From: Candidatus Methanomethylophilaceae archaeon
GTDB lineage: Archaea; Thermoplasmatota; Thermoplasmata; Methanomassiliicoccales; Methanomethylophilaceae
Direction: 5' to 3'
Length of the DNA stretch: 17,804 nt
Assembly: GCA_016296195.1 (NCBI GenBank)
Contig: JAEDJU010000010.1
Location: 1-17,804 of the forward strand
Position numbers and translations under genes: made by a program. Position 1 is the first letter of the stretch; the number at the start of each line of letters is the position of its first letter. This document shows positions 12,017 through 17,804 of this stretch, one piece after another. Below the pieces are notes generated by a model. The model did no database searches. It had not been told where the DNA came from and saw only the letters and a program-made list of their open reading frames with translations.

Positions 12017-13405
12017 ATGATATCTAACAAGAATATGGATCTGGCCGACGAGCTCCTCAGGCTCATGGTCGACAAACACATCCAGAACATCCGCTTCGCG
12101 AACACCTCCAAATCCCTGCTGATGAAGCTCTCGGACCAACTGCATCAGGCCATGGAGATGACGGGCTACAAATGGTCCGACGTGGAGAAGGCCATGAAGA
12201 ACGACATCGTCTATCTGGCCACCACCACGGACACCACGAATCGTAAGATCGACCGTATCATGCGTGACTACAGGGCCATCAGCGAAGCGGATAACAGATC
12301 GGGCGATAAGGACCACATCCTACCCGATGCGGACACGATGAATTCGGAACCTGCCCCGACATCCGACCAGCCGACGGAGACCCGTCAGGAGCCCATCCCG
12401 AGCGAAGGAGAGGAACAGGAGCCCGACGAGTCATTCGACGATGACGGGGAGGATCCCGAATCGGAAGATGATCAGGATCAGGATCAAGACCAAGATCAGG
12501 ATCAGGACCAAGAAGATCTGGTTCAAGACCAAGATCAGGACCAAGATCAGGATGATGATCCAGATGATGATCCTCAACCGAACCCCGACCCGGAGCCCGA
12601 CGATCCCAACATGGATCTGATCGAGCGCATCGTGAGGTACAACATGGATCATCCCGACAATGTGATCAACATCATGCTCTACGGCCCGAGAGGGACCGCC
12701 AAGACCCGCATGGGCATCGACGTGTCCTACCGTGTGTTCGGTGAGCCTCCGTCGATCATGACTGCCCCGCAGGACAAGTACGAGATCATCGGCTATGCGG
12801 ATGCACACGGCAACCCCGTGCCCACGACATTCATCAAGGGATACACCAAGCCCGGTATCATGCTGATCGACGAGATAGATAGGATGGACCAGACCGCAGG
12901 CATCGCGATGAACTCGGCGATCTCCAACGGCCTTCTGGACACCACATACATGGGCGTCCTCGAACGCGATCCCAAGATGACCATCATCGCCACGGCGAAC
13001 ACCGCGGGAACGGGAGCCGACCAGGAATATGTGACCGCCAATGTGATGGACTCCTCCATCCGTGACAGGTTCATCTTCATCCCCATCGGCTGGGATCATG
13101 ACAAGGCCCTCTCGATCTCCCCCGATGCGGAGCTCGTGGATTTCATCGAGCGCTGGAACAGGGCATGCGACAGATCGGGTCTGGGTGTGGCCTCCGCATC
13201 CTACAGAGCCCTCCTGACATGGTCGTCCCTCTCCGAGCTCAACGTTCCCAACAGCGACATCATGAACTACGTGCTCCTGAAGGGCGCTCTGGATCCTTCG
13301 GATCTGATCTCGGTCTGGGAGAACATGCAGCACCGCTCCACCATCTACGACACCACCTTATCACGCTTCGCGGACGCAGCCAAGGCAGGGATGCTGATGC
13401 TATGA
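12017..13405 (+). CDS. MoxR/AAA_5-like AAA+ ATPase with Asp-Gln linker, 462 aa
   Basis: ATG at 12017 follows ATAGGTGA. Residues 1-90 form a helical N-terminal domain (MDLADELLRLMVDKHIQNIR). Residues ~100-198 are a disordered acidic linker with Asp-Gln repeats at 152-165 and 170-179. The ATPase core follows: Walker A GPRGTAKT (223-230), Walker B IMLIDEIDRM (281-290), sensor 1 IIATANT (323-329) and an arginine finger in SSIRDRF (346-352). The order and the ANTAGTGADQEY block fit the MoxR/CbbQ/NorQ group, which remodels partner proteins with a vWA-domain adaptor. The long N-terminal extension and DQ tract are unusual for that group. The next gene overlaps its stop (ATGA) and is presumably the partner. 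Confidence 0.88.
   Translation: MISNKNMDLADELLRLMVDKHIQNIRFANTSKSLLMKLSDQLHQAMEMTGYKWSDVEKAMKNDIVYLATTTDTTNRKIDRIMRDYRAISEADNRSGDKDHILPDADTMNSEPAPTSDQPTETRQEPIPSEGEEQEPDESFDDDGEDPESEDDQDQDQDQDQDQDQEDLVQDQDQDQDQDDDPDDDPQPNPDPEPDDPNMDLIERIVRYNMDHPDNVINIMLYGPRGTAKTRMGIDVSYRVFGEPPSIMTAPQDKYEIIGYADAHGNPVPTTFIKGYTKPGIMLIDEIDRMDQTAGIAMNSAISNGLLDTTYMGVLERDPKMTIIATANTAGTGADQEYVTANVMDSSIRDRFIFIPIGWDHDKALSISPDAELVDFIERWNRACDRSGLGVASASYRALLTWSSLSELNVPNSDIMNYVLLKGALDPSDLISVWENMQHRSTIYDTTLSRFADAAKAGMLML
12470..12591 (+). repeat. GAT-CAR codon microsatellite (Asp-Gln tract)
   Basis: Tandem GATCAG, GATCAA and GACCAA units encode about 12 Asp-Gln pairs, broken once by EDLV, and are followed by Asp-Asp-Pro repeats. 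Mixed synonymous codons show that the tract is old or selected at the protein level. It separates the N-terminal domain from the AAA+ core. Confidence 0.75.
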
Positions 13406-14292
13406 GGATGTCCATCCATCACCCCGACATCGGGGGATATCGGACCACCGTGGTCGTGGACACGTTCCGTTCCCCTCTGGAGGCCCTCGACATGGCCATC
13501 CTCAGGGGATCGGACAGGAGGCAGCCCAGGTCCTCCCCTCTGCTCCCCGTGAACACCAAACCGGAGTGGTACGGTGTCGCCACATCCGACGAGCTCAGGA
13601 GGGCCTGTGCCGTCGGCATCGACGATGCCCTCGCGGAATCCGTTTCCCGCGTCCTCTCCAGCCTCAGGACGGACGAGACCATGCGTCCCGTACGTAGGAG
13701 GTGGGACGTGGCCGGAGGCTCTCTATCGGTCCCCAGATACCTCTCAGGGGACCCTTTGCCTTTCAGGCATCGTGTGAAGGGGAAGGCCAGATCCCGCACC
13801 ATAGAGATAGTGATCCTGCCGACCATAGACTGCAATGTCACGAAGGACGAGAGTCTGGCCATCGGGAGGTGCATGGGGCAGGTGCTGGGCCTGCTGACGG
13901 GGATGGGTTACGCCGTAGGGATCTCCACGCTCTCGCTGACCAGGTACATGTTCTCCGACGATACCAAGATCTACATCAGGGGTGCCGACATCAGGATCAA
14001 GAACCCAGGCGATCTGTTCAACCCACGGAGGATCTCGTTCGCACTCTCCCGTGTCCTCGCGAGAGCCCTGTTCATAGCTCTGGTGATGCAGGATCCCGCC
14101 TACAACGACTCATACTCCCGCAGGGTCCTACCTGCGACGTACGATGACATGGTGTTCGGACTGATCGACGAGCTCCACCCCGGACCGAAGGCCGTCTTCG
14201 ATGCCAACGACATCGTATCACGCCTGCAGGCGGGCTGGGGAGAGGAGAGATGCATCGATTATCTGCTGTCCTCGGTGACGGACCACCAATAA
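13402..14292 (+). CDS. Probable MoxR partner protein (vWA-like, MIDAS missing), 296 aa
   Basis: ATG at 13402 overlaps the MoxR stop (ATGA), so the two are co-translated. The middle part (RSRTIEIVILPTIDCNVTKD, then GQVLGLLTGMGYAVGISTLS) has the order of a Rossmann-like adaptor: strand, acidic loop, helix with a G-Y-x-V strand. Phage proteins beside MoxR ATPases have a similar layout. The loop lacks DxSxS, so metal-dependent binding as in true vWA domains is unlikely. N-terminal residues ~1-100 resemble the W/Y-containing leading part of such partners (EWYGVATSDELRRACAVGID). The C-terminus is helical. The assignment rests mainly on context. The stop is TAA. Confidence 0.7.
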   Translation: MRMSIHHPDIGGYRTTVVVDTFRSPLEALDMAILRGSDRRQPRSSPLLPVNTKPEWYGVATSDELRRACAVGIDDALAESVSRVLSSLRTDETMRPVRRRWDVAGGSLSVPRYLSGDPLPFRHRVKGKARSRTIEIVILPTIDCNVTKDESLAIGRCMGQVLGLLTGMGYAVGISTLSLTRYMFSDDTKIYIRGADIRIKNPGDLFNPRRISFALSRVLARALFIALVMQDPAYNDSYSRRVLPATYDDMVFGLIDELHPGPKAVFDANDIVSRLQAGWGEERCIDYLLSSVTDHQ

Positions 14293-14298
14293 CCACAC

Positions 14299-14318
14299 AA
14301 ACCCCACCAAACCCATTC
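14299..14318 (+). promoter_or_regulatory. Tandem AAACC element, site 9
   Basis: AAACCCCACC and AAACCCATTC, period 10. The second copy begins 23 nt before the ATG at 14332. Confidence 0.5.
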
Positions 14319-14331
14319 AAGGAGTGATACA

Positions 14332-14883
14332 ATGGATATGATATGCACGCAACAGGAACTGAACAAGGCAGCCACCAAGGTCTCTCTGAATCTCGATCTT
14401 CCCTTCAGGATCGATGCCCGCTTCACATCGCCCATGACCCCGGACTCGACCTTCTCATGCGACGAGGACGGTGTCCTTCATATGAGCATCCCCGATTTCC
14501 TCGAGGGGATGCCCTATGACGTCCTCAGGGGACTGGTTGCCTTCATCATCTCTGGCAATGACAAGCACCTTGAGCCCTTGGACGAGTTCACCTCGACCCC
14601 CTCTTTCCTGATCCACGGGCAGCTTCTTCTGAGGGACAGACTGGATATCCGTCCGCCGAGACAGGAGCGTGACCTGAAGGCCTGCTTCTACAGGGTATGC
14701 AGGGCCAACCACCTCAACATACCCGAGCCGATGCTCGGATGGTCGCGCCTGTTGGATGGGGACTTCCTCGAGAGCATCACCCTCAGGACGATCGTGTTCA
14801 GCGACAGGCTTGCCCACAAGGGAAGGGAGGAGCTCGACGACATGATGCTGGGCATCCTCGAGAGCTGGGAGGGATACATATGA
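14332..14883 (+). CDS. Unknown 183-aa protein
   Basis: ATG at 14332 follows AAGGAGTGA. The protein begins MDMICTQQELNKAATKVSLN. The order of strands, then YDVLRGLVAFIISGND, then a helix-rich C-terminus (VFSDRLAHKGREELDDMMLG) loosely recalls small metallopeptidase-like proteins (SprT or DUF45 type) that sit beside MoxR. However, no HExxH is present where it would be expected (LVAFIISGNDKH), so any such link is weak and the protein would be inactive. It follows the MoxR pair by 40 nt and is coupled to the next gene. Confidence 0.65.
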   Translation: MDMICTQQELNKAATKVSLNLDLPFRIDARFTSPMTPDSTFSCDEDGVLHMSIPDFLEGMPYDVLRGLVAFIISGNDKHLEPLDEFTSTPSFLIHGQLLLRDRLDIRPPRQERDLKACFYRVCRANHLNIPEPMLGWSRLLDGDFLESITLRTIVFSDRLAHKGREELDDMMLGILESWEGYI

Positions 14884-15140
14884 TGCTGAGATACCCGATC
14901 TCCCACGAAACCCTCTTCGAGCTGGTGGAAGCGTTCAGGAACGACAGGAGATTCATCTGTGTGGGGAGAGTCATGCTCTCATACGACCCGAAGCATAGGA
15001 GGTTGACATACCGTGACGGATACGGAGGATCCGTGCAGGAGATCAGGCTATGGCACGACGAGACCCTCAGCTTCGACAGAGAAACGGTCTCTTTCGAGTC
15101 AGACCATCCAATTTTGGAGATTGCAGTGAGGAATCTATGA
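14880..15140 (+). CDS. Unknown 86-aa protein
   Basis: ATG at 14880 overlaps the previous TGA (ATATGATG). The protein begins MMLRYPISHETLFELVEAFR, a helix start, followed by strands (FICVGRVMLSYDPKHRRLTY and QEIRLWHDETLSFDRETVSF) and a final ILEIAVRNL. It looks like a small, mostly beta protein. No family is recognised. It is the last gene before the AT-rich region. Confidence 0.65.
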   Translation: MMLRYPISHETLFELVEAFRNDRRFICVGRVMLSYDPKHRRLTYRDGYGGSVQEIRLWHDETLSFDRETVSFESDHPILEIAVRNL

Positions 15141-15212
15141 TTTCCAGTGGAAATTGAGGTATTTTTCTACTTGGAGAGCGTAGGTATACTTAGACATAAT
15201 TGGATTTGAATA

Positions 15213-15229
15213 CGAAAAATCTCGATTTT
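15213..15229. repeat. AT-rich palindrome CGAAAAATCTCGATTTT, copy 1
   Basis: AAAATC and GATTTT are inverted around a short centre. A near copy lies 101 bp away at 15314-15329. Confidence 0.55.
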
Positions 15230-15269
15230 GTATAGATCGCCCGGAGCAACAAATTTGAATTTTATCCAT

Positions 15270-15293
15270 CAGTACTAGCCCCAGCTAGTACTG
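15270..15293. repeat. Perfect 10-bp hairpin CAGTACTAGC / GCTAGTACTG
   Basis: The arms at 15270-15279 and 15284-15293 are exact complements around a CCCA loop. It has no T-tract on either side, so it is not a typical terminator. It lies between the two AT-rich palindromes. Confidence 0.7.
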
Positions 15294-15313
15294 AACTATA
15301 CATGTGATAGTAT

Positions 15314-15329
15314 CGAAAAATTCGATTTT
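15314..15329. repeat. AT-rich palindrome CGAAAAATTCGATTTT, copy 2
   Basis: AAAAAT and ATTTTT are inverted around TCG. Except for one deleted base it matches the copy at 15213, which suggests binding sites for one dimeric protein flanking the hairpin. Confidence 0.55.
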
Positions 15330-15335
15330 TGAAAC

Positions 15336-15344
15336 ACTTTATAC
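15336..15344 (+). promoter_or_regulatory. TATA-like box upstream of the iterons
   Basis: GAAACA followed by CTTTATACA looks like a BRE plus TATA box. It would start transcription near 15366, inside the iterons, so binding there could block it. Confidence 0.4.
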
Positions 15345-15355
15345 AATTTCTAAAA

Positions 15356-15385
15356 TGTTAACCCCTGTTAACCCCTTAACACCCC
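15356..15385. repeat. Three 10-bp iterons (TGTTAACCCC x2, TTAACACCCC)
   Basis: Two exact head-to-tail copies of TGTTAACCCC (15356-15365, 15366-15375) are followed by a variant (15376-15385). Direct repeats at one helical turn are typical binding sites for initiators or repressors. A further CACAGACCCCTTA lies near 15412. Confidence 0.65.
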
Positions 15386-15503
15386 TTTAATATTTTGTTA
15401 TTCAGTCTTTTCACAGACCCCTTACATTTAACTATACTTTCTTATAGTATCTATAGATATATCTTCTCTATACATTAGATATAATACATAAGAGGATGAA
15501 AAC

Positions 15504-15680
15504 ATGAAGTACCAAGAAAATAGTAGAATCTCAAAACATCTACGCACACCAGTTGTAGAATCCACAAATCGGTCATTAACGCCGTTGATCACCAAATTTG
15601 TTGCAAGAAAAACTGTCAAAGTATATATACTTAACAACGTTAATTCACAACATTCCAAAAGATACCCACAAAACCAATGA
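15504..15680 (+). CDS. Possible 58-aa basic protein in the AT-rich region
   Basis: This open frame starts MKYQENSRISKHLRTPVVES and ends YPQNQ. AGAGG lies 8 nt upstream and a TATA-like AGATATAATA (about 15476) is 25 nt from the ATG, so a leaderless or SD-led transcript is conceivable. The peptide is basic (KFVARKTVKVYI) as for a small DNA-binding protein. AT-rich codons differ from all other genes here, and chance open frames are common in such sequence, so it may be spurious. Confidence 0.3.
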   Translation: MKYQENSRISKHLRTPVVESTNRSLTPLITKFVARKTVKVYILNNVNSQHSKRYPQNQ

Positions 15681-15714
15681 CAATATTTACATCGCCACCA
15701 ACATATCCAGCTCT

Positions 15715-15724
15715 AGGTATATAT
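15715..15724 (+). promoter_or_regulatory. Methyltransferase promoter TATA box
   Basis: CTCTAGGTATATAT shares AGGTATATAT with both PCNA boxes. It predicts a start near 15746, which leaves a ~20-nt leader with AAAGGTG before ATG 15765 and excludes ATG 15738. Confidence 0.6.
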
Positions 15725-15764
15725 CAAAACTACAAGAATGTTTGTTAACAAAAAGGTGTATAAA

Positions 15765-16934
15765 ATGTACGATATCGAACACAATGATAAGAATGACACA
15801 GAAACATCCACTTCCCGTCCGACTATCATCACACCGGGCTCCGGCCTCACCGTCCTATCCCTTTTCGATGGAATGGGCAATGGGGCCCTCGCACTCCACC
15901 GGCTCGGCATCCCGATCTCCGAGTACCACGCCTATGAGATAGATCCCAATGCCATCCTCTTGGCAGACCACAACATCCCGAACATCACACGCCACAGAGA
16001 CGGCGATGTCTTCCACGCAGACTTCTCCCAACACCGTGGAATCGACATGCTGATCGGTGGGAGTCCGTGCACCCACTGGTCGATCGCCCAGAAGAAGGAG
16101 GACCGTGAGGTCAACCCCAACTCGGGCATCGGATGGGAGCTCTTCTCTCAGTACGTCCGCGCCCTGCACGAAGCACAGCCCCAGATGTTCCTCTATGAGA
16201 ACAACGCCAGCATGAGCGACGCCATCCGCGAGGAGATCACAAGGACCTTCGGCTTCCCGCCTCACAGGATCCAGAGCTCCACGCTATCCGCGCAGTCCCG
16301 CGACAGGCTCTATTGGGTCGGCCGTCGCCAGCCCGACGGGTCCTACTCCCAAGTACCAGTTCCCCAGCCCGATGATCTGGGCCTCGTGGTCGCCGACATC
16401 CTCGAGGACGGCTGGACCTCCCCCAGAGACAAGGCACACGCCGTGCTCACATCCTCGGCAAGAACAACGCACCGTGAGTTCTTCCAGAAGGCACAGGGTG
16501 ACATGGCCATGCGTCCTGTGGACACACCCATCCGTGTGGGCGACATGCCCGCCAAGGACGGCCACGTCTCGGGAGGGCAGGCCATGAGGGTGTACTCCAC
16601 CGAAGGGAAGAGCAGAACACAGATGGCCTGCGGTGGCGGGATGGGGGGCAAGACCGGGCTGTACGCCGTTCCGGCCTCGATCGACGGTGAGACCGTGTTC
16701 CCCGTGAAGGATGGGAGGATCACGATACGTGGCAGGCAGTATCCCTGCAAGCTTCCCGACGGGGCATACGAGATCCGCAAGCTCACCGTCAGGGAGTGCG
16801 CCAGACTCCAGACCATACCCGAGTGGTATGATTTCTCCGTCGTATCGAACACCAACGCGTACAAGGCCATAGGCAACGGATGGACCGTGTCGGTGATCGC
16901 GCACATCATGTCCTGCATGCTCGACTGTCAGTGA
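15765..16934 (+). CDS. C5-cytosine DNA methyltransferase, 389 aa
   Basis: The enzyme should transfer a methyl group from SAM to C5 of cytosine in DNA. ATG at 15765 has AAAGGTG upstream and fits the predicted transcript start. Visible motifs in order: I, LFDGMGNGALAL (SAM binding, from residue 33); IV, GGSPCTHWS with catalytic Cys102; VI, YENNASM (144-150), where the usual ENV is ENN; VIII, QSRDRLYW (from 177); IX, RECARLQTIPEWYDF (from 343); X, AYKAIGNGW (365-373). The PCTHWS form resembles the DNMT3-like branch common in phages rather than the PCQ form of restriction enzymes. The target-recognition region is ~200-340. No restriction nuclease is adjacent, so it is a solitary, probably protective or regulatory methylase. 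The first 17 codons are AT-rich. Confidence 0.92.
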   Translation: MYDIEHNDKNDTETSTSRPTIITPGSGLTVLSLFDGMGNGALALHRLGIPISEYHAYEIDPNAILLADHNIPNITRHRDGDVFHADFSQHRGIDMLIGGSPCTHWSIAQKKEDREVNPNSGIGWELFSQYVRALHEAQPQMFLYENNASMSDAIREEITRTFGFPPHRIQSSTLSAQSRDRLYWVGRRQPDGSYSQVPVPQPDDLGLVVADILEDGWTSPRDKAHAVLTSSARTTHREFFQKAQGDMAMRPVDTPIRVGDMPAKDGHVSGGQAMRVYSTEGKSRTQMACGGGMGGKTGLYAVPASIDGETVFPVKDGRITIRGRQYPCKLPDGAYEIRKLTVRECARLQTIPEWYDFSVVSNTNAYKAIGNGWTVSVIAHIMSCMLDCQ

Positions 16935-16971
16935 GCAAAGAGTATTTGTACAAGTACCGATATTACAATCA

Positions 16972-17083
16972 TTGTTCGGGTACCACGGTCCCTTTGGGAG
17001 GGTGCGAGGGAATGGACTGGTCTCGACGCCTGCGGACACCCGTGGGTGGCGACGGTTGGATAATTCGCTGTGGTCCCGAACGA
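16972..17083 (+). ncRNA. Candidate structured leader RNA
   Basis: The gap between the methyltransferase and the next gene has an outer stem of TTCGGG(T)ACCAC (16975-16986) with GTGGTCCCGAA (17070-17080), 11 pairs with one bulged T. Inside are CGACGCC/GGCGACG (17024-17030/17048-17054, one A-A mismatch) and TCCC/GGGA hairpins (16989-16999). The SD (AGGAGA) of the next gene comes 5-10 nt after the outer stem, so the structure could control translation. A T/A-rich stretch near 16940-16950 might be its promoter. No known RNA class was matched. Confidence 0.4.
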
Positions 17084-17096
17084 CAGGAGACAGGTT

Positions 17097-17540
17097 ATGG
17101 CGAAAGGAAAGGGATTGGTGTTCGACAACATCAACCATGTGATAGAGGGCATCCACTGCGATGCCGAGAGGAACGAGCTTACCGTGGACACCATGTGCGT
17201 GTCCGCCAACGACATGATGCGCGTGTGCGGTGACTGCGGGCTCGTGAGGATATCGAACGGAAGGATCGCCGATGTGGATGTGTACGTGATCTCCAAGGAC
17301 CACGAGGCCCTGAAGAACGCACAGCTCGCACCGAGCGGACGCAACACGATGACCATCCAGGGGAAGACCAAGGAGGACGGGATCTACGGGTCCTGCATGA
17401 TCGTGGCCCGCGAGAACGACAGGATGCGCTCGCTGACCAGGGCACAGGCAGACGCGATACTGGCCACGACGAACATGTTCCAGTTCAACTCCGAGGGAGG
17501 GAGGTCGTGCATGTGCCTGAAGGGTCTGGAGCTGATCTGA
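17097..17540 (+). CDS. Unknown 147-aa protein, possibly DUF3846-like
   Basis: ATG at 17097 has AGGAGACAGG upstream; the frame is open from 17070 but without a better SD. The protein begins MAKGKGLVFDNINHVIEGIH. The second half (VDVYVISKDHEALKNAQLAP, NTMTIQGKTKEDGIYGSCMI, SLTRAQADAI) follows the order of the small phage domain DUF3846. That domain has a strand, an N-rich turn, a GxIxG strand and then SLTxEQI. The match is loose and from memory. Several Cys are spread through it (C34, C44, C47). It starts the last operon and overlaps the following gene as TGATG. Confidence 0.65.
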   Translation: MAKGKGLVFDNINHVIEGIHCDAERNELTVDTMCVSANDMMRVCGDCGLVRISNGRIADVDVYVISKDHEALKNAQLAPSGRNTMTIQGKTKEDGIYGSCMIVARENDRMRSLTRAQADAILATTNMFQFNSEGGRSCMCLKGLELI

Positions 17541-17722
17541 TGACACGCATGGACGACATCGACAGGGACGTGCAGATGCTGAAGAGGTCGGCGATAATGT
17601 GCACGACCGAGGACTATCAGGAGGCACAGACGAGGGCGCTGCTCGCCATCGCCGAGGTGCTCATGGAGATCAACACCACACTGACATACATCAAGAAGAA
17701 CACGAGGAGATACGATGAGTGA
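17540..17722 (+). CDS. Unknown 60-aa helical protein
   Basis: ATG at 17540 overlaps the previous stop (TGATG). The protein begins MTRMDDIDRDVQMLKRSAIM and continues as two helices (YQEAQTRALLAIAEVLMEIN and TLTYIKKNTRRYDE). It has a coiled-coil-like heptad look (DVQMLKR, ALLAIAEVLMEI), so dimerisation is likely. No family is recognised. The next gene begins 8 nt inside its end. Confidence 0.65.
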   Translation: MTRMDDIDRDVQMLKRSAIMCTTEDYQEAQTRALLAIAEVLMEINTTLTYIKKNTRRYDE

Positions 17723-17804
17723 GAGAAGCGGATTGATATCGCTGGACAAGGGCAAGAGGAGGACGAGGAGGAAGGCAGAGGATGACGTGGAGTCGATCGC
17801 GCCT
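17715..17804 (+). CDS. Basic N-terminus of a gene cut by the right edge
   Basis: ATG at 17715 overlaps the previous gene by 8 nt and has GAGGAGA upstream. Thirty residues are visible: MSERSGLISLDKGKRRTRRK, then AEDDVESIAP. The strongly basic stretch KGKRRTRRK suggests nucleic-acid contact, but the rest is outside the window. Confidence 0.55.
   Translation, partial: MSERSGLISLDKGKRRTRRKAEDDVESIAP

Larger units (their letters stand above)
15141..15764. other. AT-rich region with iterons and palindromes (candidate origin or switch)
   Basis: Base composition falls sharply compared with both flanks. The region contains three 10-bp iterons, a 10-bp perfect hairpin, two copies of an AT-rich imperfect palindrome, several self-complementary stretches (TATCTATAGATA near 15450, AAGTATATATACTT near 15620) and several TATA boxes. 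The only possible gene is a weak 58-codon frame at 15504. This is the usual mix for a plasmid or viral origin, or for the control region of a promoter switch. No initiator gene is visible nearby. Confidence 0.6.

Noticed and set aside
12431..13333. A 300-codon minus-strand open frame inside the MoxR gene
   Set aside because: It mirrors the Walker and sensor regions of a convincing ATPase, and the DQ tract reads as low-complexity ILVLILVL on this strand. There is no SD.
7082..14318. AAACC elements as ordinary BRE/TATA promoters
   Set aside because: The element-to-ATG distances (23-41 nt from the second copy) would place most starts at or beyond the SD, and only site 8 is TATA-like.
15356..15385. 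CRISPR array
   Set aside because: The repeats are 10 bp, directly adjacent and without spacers.
15428..15658. A 76-codon minus-strand frame in the AT-rich region
   Set aside because: It runs through palindromes and TATA boxes, has no SD and looks like chance hydrophobic AT-rich translation.
692..17096. tRNA genes or self-cleaving ribozymes in the gaps
   Set aside because: I looked on both strands for T-loop motifs (GTTCNANNC), hammerhead CUGAUGA/GAAA cores and HDV-like starts. The few matches (for example TTCAAATC near 15205, minus) lack the required stems.
16931..17233. A GTG-started frame overlapping the methyltransferase stop (MSKEYLYKYRYYNHC...)
   Set aside because: The GTGA overlap is tempting, but there is no SD, the frame runs 137 nt into the next gene in another phase, and the gap pairs well as RNA.
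16284..17627. A 447-codon open frame on the minus strand
   Set aside because: It is antisense to the methyltransferase and the following gene, both of which have clear motifs or SDs. The encoded sequence is Arg/His/Pro/Cys-rich without domains. Scarcity of TCA, TTA and CTA codons in the real genes makes such antisense frames long.

Overview
The window looks like part of an archaeal mobile element (virus, provirus or plasmid), most likely from a Thermoplasmatota methanogen of the Methanomassiliicoccales type. The evidence is an archaeal/eukaryotic-type sliding clamp (PCNA), archaeal TATA boxes about 25 bp upstream of starts (leaderless layout), Shine-Dalgarno sites on most other genes, AGG-rich arginine codons, and stop codons that are 31 TGA, 3 TAA and 0 TAG in the 34 complete genes called. 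TAG avoidance fits a host that reads UAG as pyrrolysine, but the host assignment is an inference. No virion, integrase or replication-initiator gene is visible.

Layout. (1) 1-3334, minus strand: an operon led by PCNA (3334 to 2576), then a four-knuckle zinc-ribbon protein and three small unknown proteins with overlapping ends. A structured 358-bp gap follows, then a partial acidic gene that runs off the left edge. (2) 3335-3757: a divergent control region with TATA boxes on both strands, nested inverted repeats and a highly structured RNA leader. (3) 3758-11228, plus strand: a dense array of small, mostly acidic, mostly unrecognised proteins. It opens with a 26-aa tyrosine-rich microprotein. 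The first part is a repeated cassette of gene, GC hairpin plus T-tract, short gap, SD and gene. From about 7 kb nearly every gene or gene cluster is preceded by two or three copies of an AAACCNCTTC-type element. From 9215 to 10564, seven genes are chained by ATGA overlaps, one of only 19 codons. (4) 11295-15140: a GP88-like protein, a MoxR-like AAA+ ATPase with a long Asp-Gln linker, its overlapping partner, and two further unknowns. (5) 15141-15764: an AT-rich region with 10-bp iterons, a perfect hairpin and two copies of an AT-rich palindrome; it is a candidate origin or switch region. (6) 15765-17804: a C5-cytosine DNA methyltransferase, another structured intergenic element, and a small operon cut by the right edge.

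How it may work together: the clamp and methyltransferase act on the element's DNA. The small-protein array resembles the accessory early regions of large viruses, where host-takeover and anti-defence proteins are encoded. The MoxR pair is probably a remodelling machine. The strongest candidates for undescribed biology are the leader RNA with its Tyr-rich micro-ORF, the repeated AAACC intergenic element, the bacterial-style terminators used between archaeal genes, and the AT-rich iteron region.
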